NCBI RefSeq assembly: GCF_030272615.1
Contig: NW_026729153.1
Span: 1 to 32,500 of the forward strand
Length of the DNA stretch: 32,500 nucleotides
Source of the DNA: Cryptomeria japonica
Taxonomy: Eukaryota > Streptophyta > Pinopsida > Cupressales > Cupressaceae
Reading direction: 5' to 3'
Of this stretch, positions 21,550 to 28,790 are shown piece by piece. The first letter of the stretch is position 1. Each line of letters opens with the position of its first letter. Both the position numbers and the translations under genes were made by a program. The notes beneath the pieces are model-generated. The model did no database searches and was not told the DNA's origin. It saw nothing but the letters and a program-made list of their open reading frames with translations.

Positions 21550-21955
21550 GTTATGAGCTTGTCGCAGTGTGTACTTAGCAAACCGCGACCCACGTGCGAA
21601 TCCACCCCGGCCACCCACCCCCGTCGAGGTGCACACCCTCCCTCGCGAAGTGCGCCCCGTTCGCCAAGTGTGAGCCCTGCCCGGGTGCGCGCACCTTGCT
21701 AGGGCGTCGGGTGTGCACCCGGCCCGGCCTACGTGCGTGCACCTGGAGGGGGCGTCGTGTGCGTGCAGTGTCCCGTCTGCAACGCGGTGCCCACACACCA
21801 CCTCGGGCGCAACGACCTGCGCTCACATGTGGGCCGAGTGCACCTTGGTGCATGTTCGGGGCGCCTCGGGTGCACGCTCGATCTTGCCCCGGTGCACCAA
21901 GGCGCTCGGTTTGCCCCGGGTGCGCACTTGGTGCAAGGTGGGCACCCAAAATAGG

Positions 21956-22325
21956 GATCAAGCACCAAAACACAAGTTTCGGGATGCAAAATGGGACCCA
22001 AGGACCACAAATGCGTTCCAAGACCCATGATGGGTCCACGAGAACAAAAATGTGTTCCGAGACTTAATAAACAAATATTGGGTTTTAGGAGAAGAAACAT
22101 GCTCTGATGCCCAAAACGAGAATCGACCCCGAAAAGGCCACAGGCCAAAAGTGGGATGCGAGACAAAAAAAAATGGGACCCGAGGACCAAAATTGGGTTC
22201 CCAGGTCGAAGACAGGGCAACCGGACAAGAAACGACCTCTAAGGCTCGAAATGAGTCCCGACGACTAAAACTTGACAAGAAGCACCCATCAGGCACCCAA
22301 CTCGACACCCATGGGATGCCGACCC
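21956..22325 (+). repeat. A-rich degenerate repeat block, unit 3
   Basis: Near-identical to 5816-6185. Confidence 0.65.
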
Positions 22326-23994
22326 ACCCGGGCTTCCACCTAGCACACCTTGGCACCCACCCACCCTCGCACCCAACCTCGCACCCAACTTAGCACCTTT
22401 GAACCCACATTGGCACTCACCCTGACCCTGGCACCTTGGAACCCACATTGGCACTCACCTTGACCCTGGCACCCACCTTTGCACTCACCTTGGGACCCAC
22501 CCTGGCTCCCACCTCGGCACCCACCCAGACACCCACCTTGGTTCCTTGGCACCCACCTTGGATCCTTGGCACCCACCCCGACACCCACCTTGGCACGCAA
22601 CTTGGCTACTTGCCACCCACCTTGGCTCCTTGACGCCCACCCCGACAACCACCCCGTGACCTACCCTGGCTAGGGTTGGTGCACACCCACCCTGGTGCCC
22701 ACCTTGGCACCCACCCTATGACCCACCTTGGCACGCACCTTAGTACCCACCCCGTTACCCACCCTAGGACCCACCCCGTGACCCACCTTGGCCAGGGTGG
22801 GTGCACCCACCCTGGTGCCCACCTTGGCACCCACCCATCCTAGCACCCAGCCTGTGACCGGGCTTGGAACCCAACCTTGCACCCGCACCCGTCTTGGCCA
22901 GTGTGGGTGCGCACCCATCCTGGCACCCACGTTGTGACACACCCTTTAACCCACGCACCCTAGCACCCACGTTGGCACCCACCTTGGAACCCAACCTAGC
23001 AACTTGGCACCCACCCCGTGACCCACCTTGGCATCCACCATAGCAGTCGCCGACTTGGCACCCACCTCGGCACCCACCTTGACACTTGTGGACCCACCTT
23101 GCCACTCACCCTAGCATCGACCCATCCTAGCACCCACCCTGGCACCTTTGCACCCTAGCACTCACCCATCCTAGCACCTAACCTGTGACCCACCTTGACA
23201 CTCACCCTCGCACCCACCTTGGAACCCAACCTAGCACCCACCCACCCTGACACCAACCCTAGCACCTACCCACCCTTGCACCCACCCTGTGACCCATCTT
23301 GGCACCCACCCATCCTACCACTCAACCTATCACCCACCTTCTCACCCACCTTGGCATCCACCTTAGCACCCACCCACACTGGCACCTTGGCACCCACCTC
23401 GGGCAAGGTGGGTGCACACCCACCCTGGCACCCAATTTAGAACCCACCGAGCATGTTACCCACCTTGGCACCCACATTGCAGCCCACCCTAGTACCCACC
23501 CTATGACCCACATTGGCATCCACACCCTAGCACCCAGGCACCTCGACACCCGCCTTGACACCCACCCTAGCACTGAACCTGTGACCCACCTTGGAACTCA
23601 CCCTAGAACCCACCCACCCTGTGAACCACCTTGGCATCCACCTTAGCACCCACCCACCTTGGCACCCACTCTAGCACTCACCCATCCTAACACCCAACTT
23701 GTTACCCACCTTGGCACCCGCCCTCGCGTCCACCTTGAAACCCACCCTAGCACCCACCCACGCAGGAGCCCACCTTGGCACCCAACCTAACACCCACGCA
23801 TCCTGGCACCCAACTTGTGACCCACCTTGGAACCCACCCTAGTACCCACCTTTGAACCCACTATATCACCAACCCACCTTGGCACCCACCCTATGACCCT
23901 CTTTGGAATCCACCCTAGCACGCACCCACCCTGGCACCCACCATGGAGCGCACCCTAGCACCCACCCACCTCGGCACGCACCTCAACACCCACC
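22326..23994 (+). repeat. extended CCCACCTTGGCA short-repeat tract
   Basis: The first ~479 bases match the CCCACC blocks of units 1 and 2. After GCCAGGGTGGGTGC (~22804) the tract continues for another ~1.2 kb of the same irregular 10-16-bp motif (CCCACCTTGGCA, CCCACCCTAGCA, CAACCTGTGACCCACC). G on the + strand is mostly confined to TTGG, CTGG and GTGACC. No gene; the open frames here are stop-poor repeat. The long tract in unit 3 is probably the older state, and units 1 and 2 are cut back at the shared CCAGGGTGGG motif. Confidence 0.85.
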
Positions 23995-24189
23995 TTGGTG
24001 TGCGCACTGCGCCAACCTCTCAAAGACCCTATGTGGTGCGCTCCAAAGTGTACACCTTTGGTGCGCTCCAAGGTGCGCACCTTTGGTGCACACCGAGGTG
24101 CACACCAAAGTGTGCACCGAGGTGAGCACCAAAGTGCACTCCAGGGTGCACACCAAGGCGTGCACCTTTGGTGCGGTCAATGCAAACGA
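23995..24189 (+). repeat. GTGCACC/GGTGCGC transition upstream of the promoter domain
   Basis: Array-like motifs return: TTTGGTGCGCTCCAAGGTGC, GTGCACACCGAGGTGCACAC and CAAGGCGTGCACCTTTGGTG. The last ~65 bases (GGTGAGCACCAA onward) recur at ~24522-24580 inside the promoter cluster, which explains the longer spacing between promoters 2 and 3. Confidence 0.7.
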
Positions 24190-24259
24190 ATTCGGAAGTT
24201 GGGGTCGATGTCCTAATCGCTGCTGCAGACTACACGTATGAGAATCGGACAAATAGCTT

Positions 24260-24269
24260 TATATAGGGG
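24260..24269 (+). promoter_or_regulatory. Pol I spacer promoter core 1
   Basis: TATATAGGGG matches the plant Pol I initiator TATATA(A/G)GGGG; initiation is expected at the purine right after TATATA. This copy has one extra T upstream (GCTTTATATAG in place of GCTTATATAG). It is the most upstream core, far from 18S, so a spacer promoter. Confidence 0.65.
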
Positions 24270-24416
24270 AGGTGTTGCGTTTGATGGGTCGACTCCCCTG
24301 GTTGTGTGCACTGCACCAACTTCAAAGACCCTGTCTTGTTTAAGAAGTCAAAAGTTGGGGTGGATGTCCTAATCATTGCTGCAGTCTACGCATGTATGAG
24401 AATCAGACAAATAGCT

Positions 24417-24426
24417 TATATAGGGG
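24417..24426 (+). promoter_or_regulatory. Pol I spacer promoter core 2
   Basis: TATATAGGGG preceded by ACAAATAGCT, 157 bp after core 1. The downstream CTCCCCT can pair with AGGGGAG. Confidence 0.68.
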
Positions 24427-24636
24427 AGGTGTTGCATTCGGTGGGTTGACTCCCCTGGTTGTGCGCACTGCGCCAACCTCAAAGACCCCGCATAGCAGAA
24501 GAAGTCGGAAGTCGGATTTTGGTGAGCACCAAGGCGTGCACCTTTGGTGCGGTCAACGCAGACGAATTCAGAAGTTGGGGTGGATGTCCTAATCGTTGTT
24601 GCAGGCTACACATGTATGAGAATCAGACAAATAGCT

Positions 24637-24646
24637 TATATAGGGG
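24637..24646 (+). promoter_or_regulatory. Pol I spacer promoter core 3
   Basis: TATATAGGGG, 220 bp after core 2. The downstream partner is CTCCCTT, so the 5' stem would include a G:U pair. Confidence 0.68.
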
Positions 24647-24793
24647 AGGTGTTGGGTTTGATGGGTCAACTCCCTTGGTTGTGCGCATTACGCCAACCTC
24701 AAAGACCTTGTTTTCGTTAAGAAGTCAAAAGTTGGGGTCAATGTCCTAATGGCTCCTGCAGGCTACACATGTATGAGAATCGGACAAATAGCT

Positions 24794-24803
24794 TATATAG
24801 GGG
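24794..24803 (+). promoter_or_regulatory. Pol I spacer promoter core 4
   Basis: TATATAGGGG in a 157-bp unit, preceded by GAATCGGACAAATAGCT and followed by CTCCCCT. Confidence 0.68.
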
Positions 24804-24950
24804 AGGTGTTGGGTTTGATGGGTCGACTCCCCTGGTTGTGCGCATTACGTCAACCTCAAAGACCTTGTTTTCGTTAAGAAGTCAAAAGTTGGGGTCGATG
24901 TCCTAATTGCTCCTGTAGACTACACATGTATGAGAATCAGACAAATAGCT

Positions 24951-24960
24951 TATATAGGGG
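24951..24960 (+). promoter_or_regulatory. Pol I spacer promoter core 5
   Basis: TATATAGGGG in a 157-bp unit, preceded by GAATCAGACAAATAGCT and followed by CTCCCCT. Confidence 0.68.
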
Positions 24961-25107
24961 AGGTGTTGGGTTTGATGGGTTGACTCCCCTAGTTGTTCGC
25001 ATTACACCAACCTCAAAGACCTTGTTTTCGTTTAGAAGCCGAAAGTTGGGGTCGATGTCCTAATTGCTCCTGCAGGCTACGCATGTATGAGAATCAGACA
25101 AATAGCT

Positions 25108-25117
25108 TATATAGGGG
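25108..25117 (+). promoter_or_regulatory. Pol I spacer promoter core 6
   Basis: TATATAGGGG in the last 157-bp unit. AGGGGAG (25113-25119) faces CTCCCCT (25141-25147). The 52-bp array begins about 140 bp downstream. Confidence 0.68.
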
Positions 25118-25253
25118 AGGTGTTGGGTTTGATGGGTCGACTCCCCTGGTTGTGCGCATTGCGCCAACCTCAAAGACCCTGCATTGCGGATGAAGTCGAA
25201 AGTCAGAGTTTGGTGTGCTACAAGGTGTGGTCGAAGGTGCTCACCTAGGTGTG

Positions 25254-25895
25254 CACCTTTGGAGCACAGGAAAAGTGCCCTCCAAAAGTGCGCACCTTTG
25301 GAGTGCACAAAAGTGCCCTCCAAAAGTGCGCACCTTTGGAGCGCAGAAAAGTGCCCTCCAAAAAGTGCCCTCCAAAAGTGCGCACCTTTGGAGCGCAGAA
25401 AAGTGCCCTCCAAAAAGTGCCCTCCAAAAGTGCGCACCTTTGGAGCGCAGAAAAGTGCCCTCCAAAAAGTGCCCTCCAAAAGTGCGCACCTTTGGAGCGC
25501 AGAAAAGTGCCCTCCAAAAAGTGCCCTCCAAAAGTGCGCACCTTTGGAGCGCAGAAAAGTGCCCTCCAAAAAGTGCCCTCCAAAAGTGCGCACCTTTGGA
25601 GCGCAGAAAAGTGCCCTCCAAAAAGTGCCCTCCAAAAGTGCGCACCTTTGGAGCGCAGAAAAGTGCCCTCCAAAAAGTGCCCTCCAAAAGTGCGCACCTT
25701 TGGAGCGCAGAAAAGTGCCCTCCAAAAAGTGCCCTCCAAAAGTGCGCACCTTTGGAGCGCAGAAAAGTGCCCTCCAAAAAGTGCCCTCCAAAAGTGCGCA
25801 CCTTTGGAGCGCAGAAAAGTGCCCTCCAAAAAGTGCCCTCCAAAAGTGCGCACCTTTGGAGCGCAGAAAAGTGCCCTCCAAAAGTGCGCACTTTT
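25254..25895 (+). repeat. 52-bp tandem array between the two spacer-promoter clusters
   Basis: CACCTTTGGAGCGCAGAAAA anchors recur at 25331, 25383, 25435, 25487, 25539, 25591, 25643, 25695, 25747, 25799 and 25851, exactly 52 bases apart and apparently identical. Each 52-bp unit contains AAGTGCCCTCCAA twice, a 14-bp internal duplication. The edge units (25254, 25293, and 25851-25888) lack the duplication and measure 38-39 bases, so the 52-mer probably arose from a 38-mer and was then amplified. The motif GTGCGCACC links it to the GGTGCGCACC family. No spacers, so not CRISPR. Confidence 0.95.
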
Positions 25896-26004
25896 GGTGC
25901 GCACCAAGGCGCTGGTTCGGTCGTTGCAGGCGAGTTCGGAAGTTGGGGTCGATGTCCTGAGCGGAGGTGCAAACTACACAGGTGTCGGAATCGGACAAAT
26001 AGCT

Positions 26005-26014
26005 TATATAGGGG
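26005..26014 (+). promoter_or_regulatory. Pol I spacer promoter core 7
   Basis: TATATAGGGG in the first 311-bp unit, 897 bp after core 6 because of the intervening 52-bp array; followed by CTCCCCA. Confidence 0.68.
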
Positions 26015-26315
26015 AGGTGTATGCTTCGATGGGTCGACTCCCCAGGTTGAGCGCACCGCGCCAACCTCAAAGACCCTACGGTATGGATGAAGTCGGAAGT
26101 TGGGTCCGATGACCGATTCGATTAGTAGGTATGCTCATGAGGTCGGAATTTGGGTCCGATGACCTGCCATGTGCAGGAAGGCGAATGTTGACACTGTGCG
26201 TTGCAAGGTGCACACCAAGGCGCTGGTGCGGTCTTTTTAGTCGAGTTCGGAAGTTGGGGTCGATGTCCTGATCGGAGGTGCAAGCTACACAGGTGTGGGA
26301 ATCGGACAAATAGCT

Positions 26316-26325
26316 TATATAGGGG
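26316..26325 (+). promoter_or_regulatory. Pol I spacer promoter core 8
   Basis: TATATAGGGG in the second 311-bp unit; followed by CTCCCCG. Confidence 0.68.
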
Positions 26326-26626
26326 AGGTGTATGCTTCGTTGGGTCGACTCCCCGGGTTGAGCGCACCGCGCCAACCTCAAAGACCCTACGGTATGGATG
26401 AAGTCGGAAGTTGGGTCCGATGACCGATTCGATATGTAGGCATACTCGCGAGGTCGGAATTTGGGTCCGATGACCTGCCACGTGCAGGAAGGCGAATGTT
26501 GGCACTGTGCGTTGCAAGGTGCGCACCAAGGCGCTGGTTCGGTCGTTGGAGGCGAGTTCGGAAGTTGGGGTCGATGTCTTGATCGGAGGTGCAAACTACA
26601 CAGGTGTGGGAATCGGACAAATAGCT

Positions 26627-26636
26627 TATATAGGGG
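26627..26636 (+). promoter_or_regulatory. Pol I spacer promoter core 9
   Basis: TATATAGGGG in the third 311-bp unit; followed by CTCCCCG. Confidence 0.68.
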
Positions 26637-26937
26637 AGGTGTATGCTTCGTTGGGTCGACTCCCCGGGTTGAGCGCACCGCGCCAACCTCAAAGACCCTA
26701 CGGTATGGATGAAGTCGGAAGTTGGGTCCGATGACCGATTCGATATGTAGGCATACTCGCGAGGTCGGAATTTGGGTCCGATGACCTGCCATGTGCAGGA
26801 AGGCGAATGTTGGGACTGTGCGTCGCAAGGTGCGCACCAAGGCGCTGGTGCCGTCGTTGCAGTCGAGTTCGGAAGTTGGGGTCGATGTCCTGGTCAGAGG
26901 TGCAAACTACACAGGTGTGGGAATCGGACAAATAGCT

Positions 26938-26947
26938 TATATAGGGG
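26938..26947 (+). promoter_or_regulatory. Pol I spacer promoter core 10
   Basis: TATATAGGGG in the fourth 311-bp unit; followed by CTCCCTG, which still pairs with GGGGAG through one G:U. Confidence 0.68.
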
Positions 26948-27060
26948 AGGTGTATGCTTCGATGGGTCGACTCCCTGGGTTGAGCGCACCGCGCCAACCT
27001 CAAAGACCCTACAGTATGGATGAAGTCGGAAGTTGGGTCCGATGACCGATTCGATACGTA

Positions 27061-27375
27061 GGCATATTGGCGAGGTCTGAATTTGTGTCCGATGACCTGC
27101 CATGCGCAGGAAGGCGGAATTTGGGTCCGATGACCGAGTTGATGGCGTGCCATGCGCAGAAAGGCGGAATTTGGGTCCGATGACCGAGTTGATGTTGATG
27201 GCCCGCCATGCACAGGAAGGCGGAATTTGGGTCCGATGACCGATTTGAAGGCGTGCCATACGCAAAAAGGCGGAGTTTGGGTCCGATGACCGAGTTGATA
27301 TTGATGGCCCGCCATGCGCAGGAAGGCGGAATTTGGGTCCGATGACCTGACATACGCATGGAGTCCGACTCGGGG
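27061..27375 (+). repeat. alternating 50/56-bp repeats (106-bp composite)
   Basis: GGCGGAATTTGGGTCCGATG recurs at 27113, 27163, 27219, 27269 (one change) and 27325, with spacings 50, 56, 50 and 56. The 6-bp difference is an extra TTGATG-type segment. The units are amplified from the box GAATTTGGGTCCGATGACC of the 311-bp repeats. They lie between promoters 10 and 11 and contain no TATATAGGGG. Confidence 0.88.
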
Positions 27376-27482
27376 GCCGATGTTCGATTCGATGACTTGC
27401 ATTGTGGGTAAAGTCGGAAGTTGTGGTCTTTGACCCGATTCGATGACCAGACTTCGGCTGCTTGAGAATCGGACAAATAACT
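27376..27482 (+). promoter_or_regulatory. upstream region of promoter 11
   Basis: Contains GTAAAGTCGGAAGTTGTGGT, GACCCGATTCGATGACCAGA and GAGAATCGGACAAATAACT. It retains the order of upstream boxes seen in the spacer promoters, but the base context changes from AATAGCT to AATAACT, a change shared by promoters 11-13. Confidence 0.55.
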
Positions 27483-27492
27483 TATATAGGGG
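27483..27492 (+). promoter_or_regulatory. Pol I promoter core 11 (ETS-linked class)
   Basis: TATATAGGGG preceded by CGGACAAATAACT. GGGGAGG (27489-27495) faces CCTCCCC (27512-27518). It is followed by ETS-like sequence with a long hairpin, unlike cores 1-10, so it may be a duplicated gene promoter. Confidence 0.72.
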
Positions 27493-27520
27493 AGGTAGTG
27501 TTCTCGAGCATCCTCCCCCC

Positions 27521-27616
27521 GTGCCCGTTTATGTCGATTGATGCTGGTGCTCGACTGGTTGGAGCGCTCGGATGCAAAAATCTTGCACCAGGATTTATCG
27601 ATTGTGATGGACACGG
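27521..27616 (+). repeat. long imperfect inverted repeat after promoter 11
   Basis: Arms ~27521-27552 and ~27583-27616. Conserved paired segments include CCGTG with CACGG, TCGAT with ATCGA, and TGGTGC with GCACCA. About two thirds of positions pair and several mismatches are G:U compatible. It begins at about +33 from the expected start. Confidence 0.6.
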
Positions 27617-27830
27617 CAAGTCTCCTGATTGCTATGCAGGAGCTCATCGTGAATCTCTATGCGGCCTTGGTATGGACTCGACCTGCGGAATGGTTCGGCA
27701 ATGGTAGTCGCTCCAACACGTCCTTGCAATGGCCACAGAGGTGATTCGACTAGAGCTCCAGTCTAGCTTTTGGGTTGCTTGGCGGACTGGTATAGCCGCG
27801 ATCGAGTTCCGGCCATGAACGTTTTAGATA
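27617..27830 (+). other. ETS-like segment, copy 1 (ancestor-like relative of the 188-bp repeat)
   Basis: Shares ordered anchors with the 188-bp array unit: GATTGCTATGC, GGTAGTCGC, CGTCC, GTCTAGC and TTGGGT. Inferred to be transcribed from promoter 11. Confidence 0.65.
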
Positions 27831-27923
27831 GCTCTTGGGCTTTCTGGGACGGAAGTCGGAAGTTTGGGCTGTTGTCCGATTTGATGACCATTCTTCGGAT
27901 GTGTGAGAATCGGACAAATAACT

Positions 27924-27933
27924 TATATAGGGG
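27924..27933 (+). promoter_or_regulatory. Pol I promoter core 12 (ETS-linked class)
   Basis: TATATAGGGG preceded by CGGACAAATAACT, 441 bp after core 11. The next bases are ACTG in place of AGGT, and the 5' stem is AGGGG with CCCCT (27954-27958). Confidence 0.72.
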
Positions 27934-27960
27934 ACTGTGTTGTCTCACGCAGCCCCCTCC

Positions 27961-28055
27961 GTGCCCCTCTATCTCGACCGATGTTGGTGCTTGAAAGGGT
28001 TGGGATCGCTCGGATTTATAAACGTGCACCACCATTTGTCGAGTGTGAGGGACGC
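27961..28055 (+). repeat. long imperfect inverted repeat after promoter 12
   Basis: Arms ~27961-27991 and ~28024-28054, beginning at about +32. GTGCCCCTC, CTCGAC, ATG and TGGTGC on the left face partners on the right (GAGGGAC, GTCGAG, CAT and GCACCA). Confidence 0.65.
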
Positions 28056-28330
28056 GGCAGGTCTCCTAAATGCTATGCGGGCGCTCTCTGAGAATCTCTA
28101 TCCGGCCTCGACACAGACTAGTCTTGCTGAATGGTTTGGCACTGGTAGTCGATCCAACACGTCGTTGTTGTGGCCGCCTAGGCGATTCGATTCGAGCCCC
28201 CGTCTAGCTTTTGGGTTGCTTGGCGGATTTTGCCCTATCCGCAAGTGAGCTCGGTCCCTAAACGTTCGAGAAACCCGATTGCTATGCGCCGACTCTCTTT
28301 CTTGCGAGCCTCCATCTAGCTTTTGGGTCT
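28056..28330 (+). other. ETS-like segment, copy 2, with a deleted partial copy
   Basis: ATGCTATGCGGGCGCTC, CACTGGTAGTCG, ACACGTCG, GTCTAGCTTTTGGGT align in order with the 188-bp unit. A second, internally deleted copy follows at 28270-28330 (GATTGCTATGCGCCGAC joined closely to CATCTAGCTTTTGGGTCTC). Confidence 0.65.
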
Positions 28331-28413
28331 CTACGGAACGGAAGTCGGAATCTGGGACCGTTGTTTGATTCGACGAGGCAGACTACGGTTGTGCGAGAAT
28401 CGGACAAATAACT

Positions 28414-28423
28414 TATATAGGGG
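28414..28423 (+). promoter_or_regulatory. Pol I promoter core 13, probable 35S gene promoter
   Basis: The most 3' TATATAGGGG in the window, preceded by GAGAATCGGACAAATAACT and followed by GAGGTGTTGACTGG. The expected start is the G at ~28420. GGGGAG (28420-28425) can pair with CTCCCC (28443-28448). No further core occurs before the window ends, so this is the best candidate for the promoter of the next 18S-5.8S-26S transcript. A later one beyond 32500 cannot be excluded, since the 188-bp array runs off the edge. Confidence 0.75.
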
Positions 28424-28450
28424 AGGTGTTGACTGGAGCATTCTCCCCCG

Positions 28451-28540
28451 TGCCCCTCTAACTCGACCAATGCTGGCGCTCGAACGGTGGTAGCGCTCGG
28501 ATTTTCATTGAGCGCCAGCATTGGTCGATTTAGAGGGGCA
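28451..28540 (+). repeat. near-perfect 31-bp inverted repeat, +32 from promoter 13
   Basis: Arms 28451-28481 and 28510-28540 pair at 30 of 31 positions (TGCCCCTCTA and GACCAATGCTGGCGCTC against their complements; one mismatch at ACTCG/AATCG), with a 28-base loop. In the transcript this would be a very stable hairpin ~30 nt from the 5' end. Looser versions occur at the same offset after promoters 11 and 12. Confidence 0.9.
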
Positions 28541-28790
28541 TGCGAGATTCCCGAATGCTATGCGAGGGCTCTAACGGAAATGTCTATTGGTTTCGGTATG
28601 GATGCAATTGCGAGTGGTTCGGCAAAGGTAGTCGTTCCGATGCGTCCATGTCGTGGCCAAATCGATAATTCGATTTGAGCCCTCGTATAGCATTTGGGTC
28701 TCTCGATGTGATTCCGCATTCCAGTCCCTTTGGGCACTGCTTGAGCCGCATCCCAGGGGGTTCCCTTCCCAATAATCTGCCTCGCAACCC
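28541..28790 (+). other. ETS segment, copy 3, leading into the 188-bp array
   Basis: ATGCTATGCGAGGGCTC, GGTAGTCG, ATGCGTCC, ATAGCATTTGGGTCTC follow the same order as the 188-bp unit. It is the most diverged of the three ETS copies and abuts the array. Confidence 0.6.

Larger units (their letters stand above)
16955..22804 (+). repeat. IGS macro-unit, copy 3 (truncated, internally expanded)
   Basis: Third tandem copy. It follows copies 1 and 2 up to GCCAGGGTGGGTGC (ending ~22804). There copies 1 and 2 switch back into the GGTGCGCACC array, while copy 3 continues in CCCACC repeats. It therefore lacks the short array. Between ~19310 and ~19703 it has about 394 extra bases compared with the others, made of additional ~64/128-bp array monomers. 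Private substitutions include GGATTAATTG at ~18703 and CTGGAGGGG at ~21745. Confidence 0.88.
24190..25185 (+). repeat. 157-bp promoter repeat block (promoters 1-6)
   Basis: Six units, each with a GAAGTCAAAAGTTGGGGTC-type upstream element, GATGTCCTAAT, GCTGCAGGCTACACATGTAT, GAGAATCAGACAAATAGCT, the TATATAGGGG core and TCGACTCCCCTGG. Core-to-core spacings are 157, 220, 157, 157 and 157. The 220 interval carries a 63-bp insertion copied from the 24130-24195 region. Confidence 0.9.
25896..27120 (+). repeat. 311-bp promoter repeat block (promoters 7-10)
   Basis: Four units start with GGTGCGCACCAAGGCGCTGG (or a close variant) at 25896, 26207, 26518 and 26829. Each holds GAGTTCGGAAGTTGGGGTC, GATGTCCTGA, TGCAAACTACACAGGTGTGG, AATCGGACAAATAGCT, the TATATAGGGG core and TCGACTCCCC. 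Two further half-related boxes, GAAGTCGGAAGTTGGGTCCG and GGTCGGAATTTGGGTCCGAT, each with ATGACC, follow in units 1-3. The fourth passes into the 50/56-bp repeats. Confidence 0.9.

Noticed and set aside
22805-23994. Telomere-like CCCTA motifs in the CCCACC tract
   Set aside because: CACCCTAGCA-type motifs occur only within the irregular 10-16-bp repeat; there is no tandem 7-bp plant telomere run.
25331-25850. CRISPR-like array
   Set aside because: Direct repeats of 52 bp have no variable spacers, and the setting is eukaryotic rDNA.
24260-28423. TATATAGGGG cores read as Pol II TATA boxes
   Set aside because: The GGGG directly after TATATA, the repeated rDNA setting and the lack of any downstream gene fit the plant Pol I initiator.
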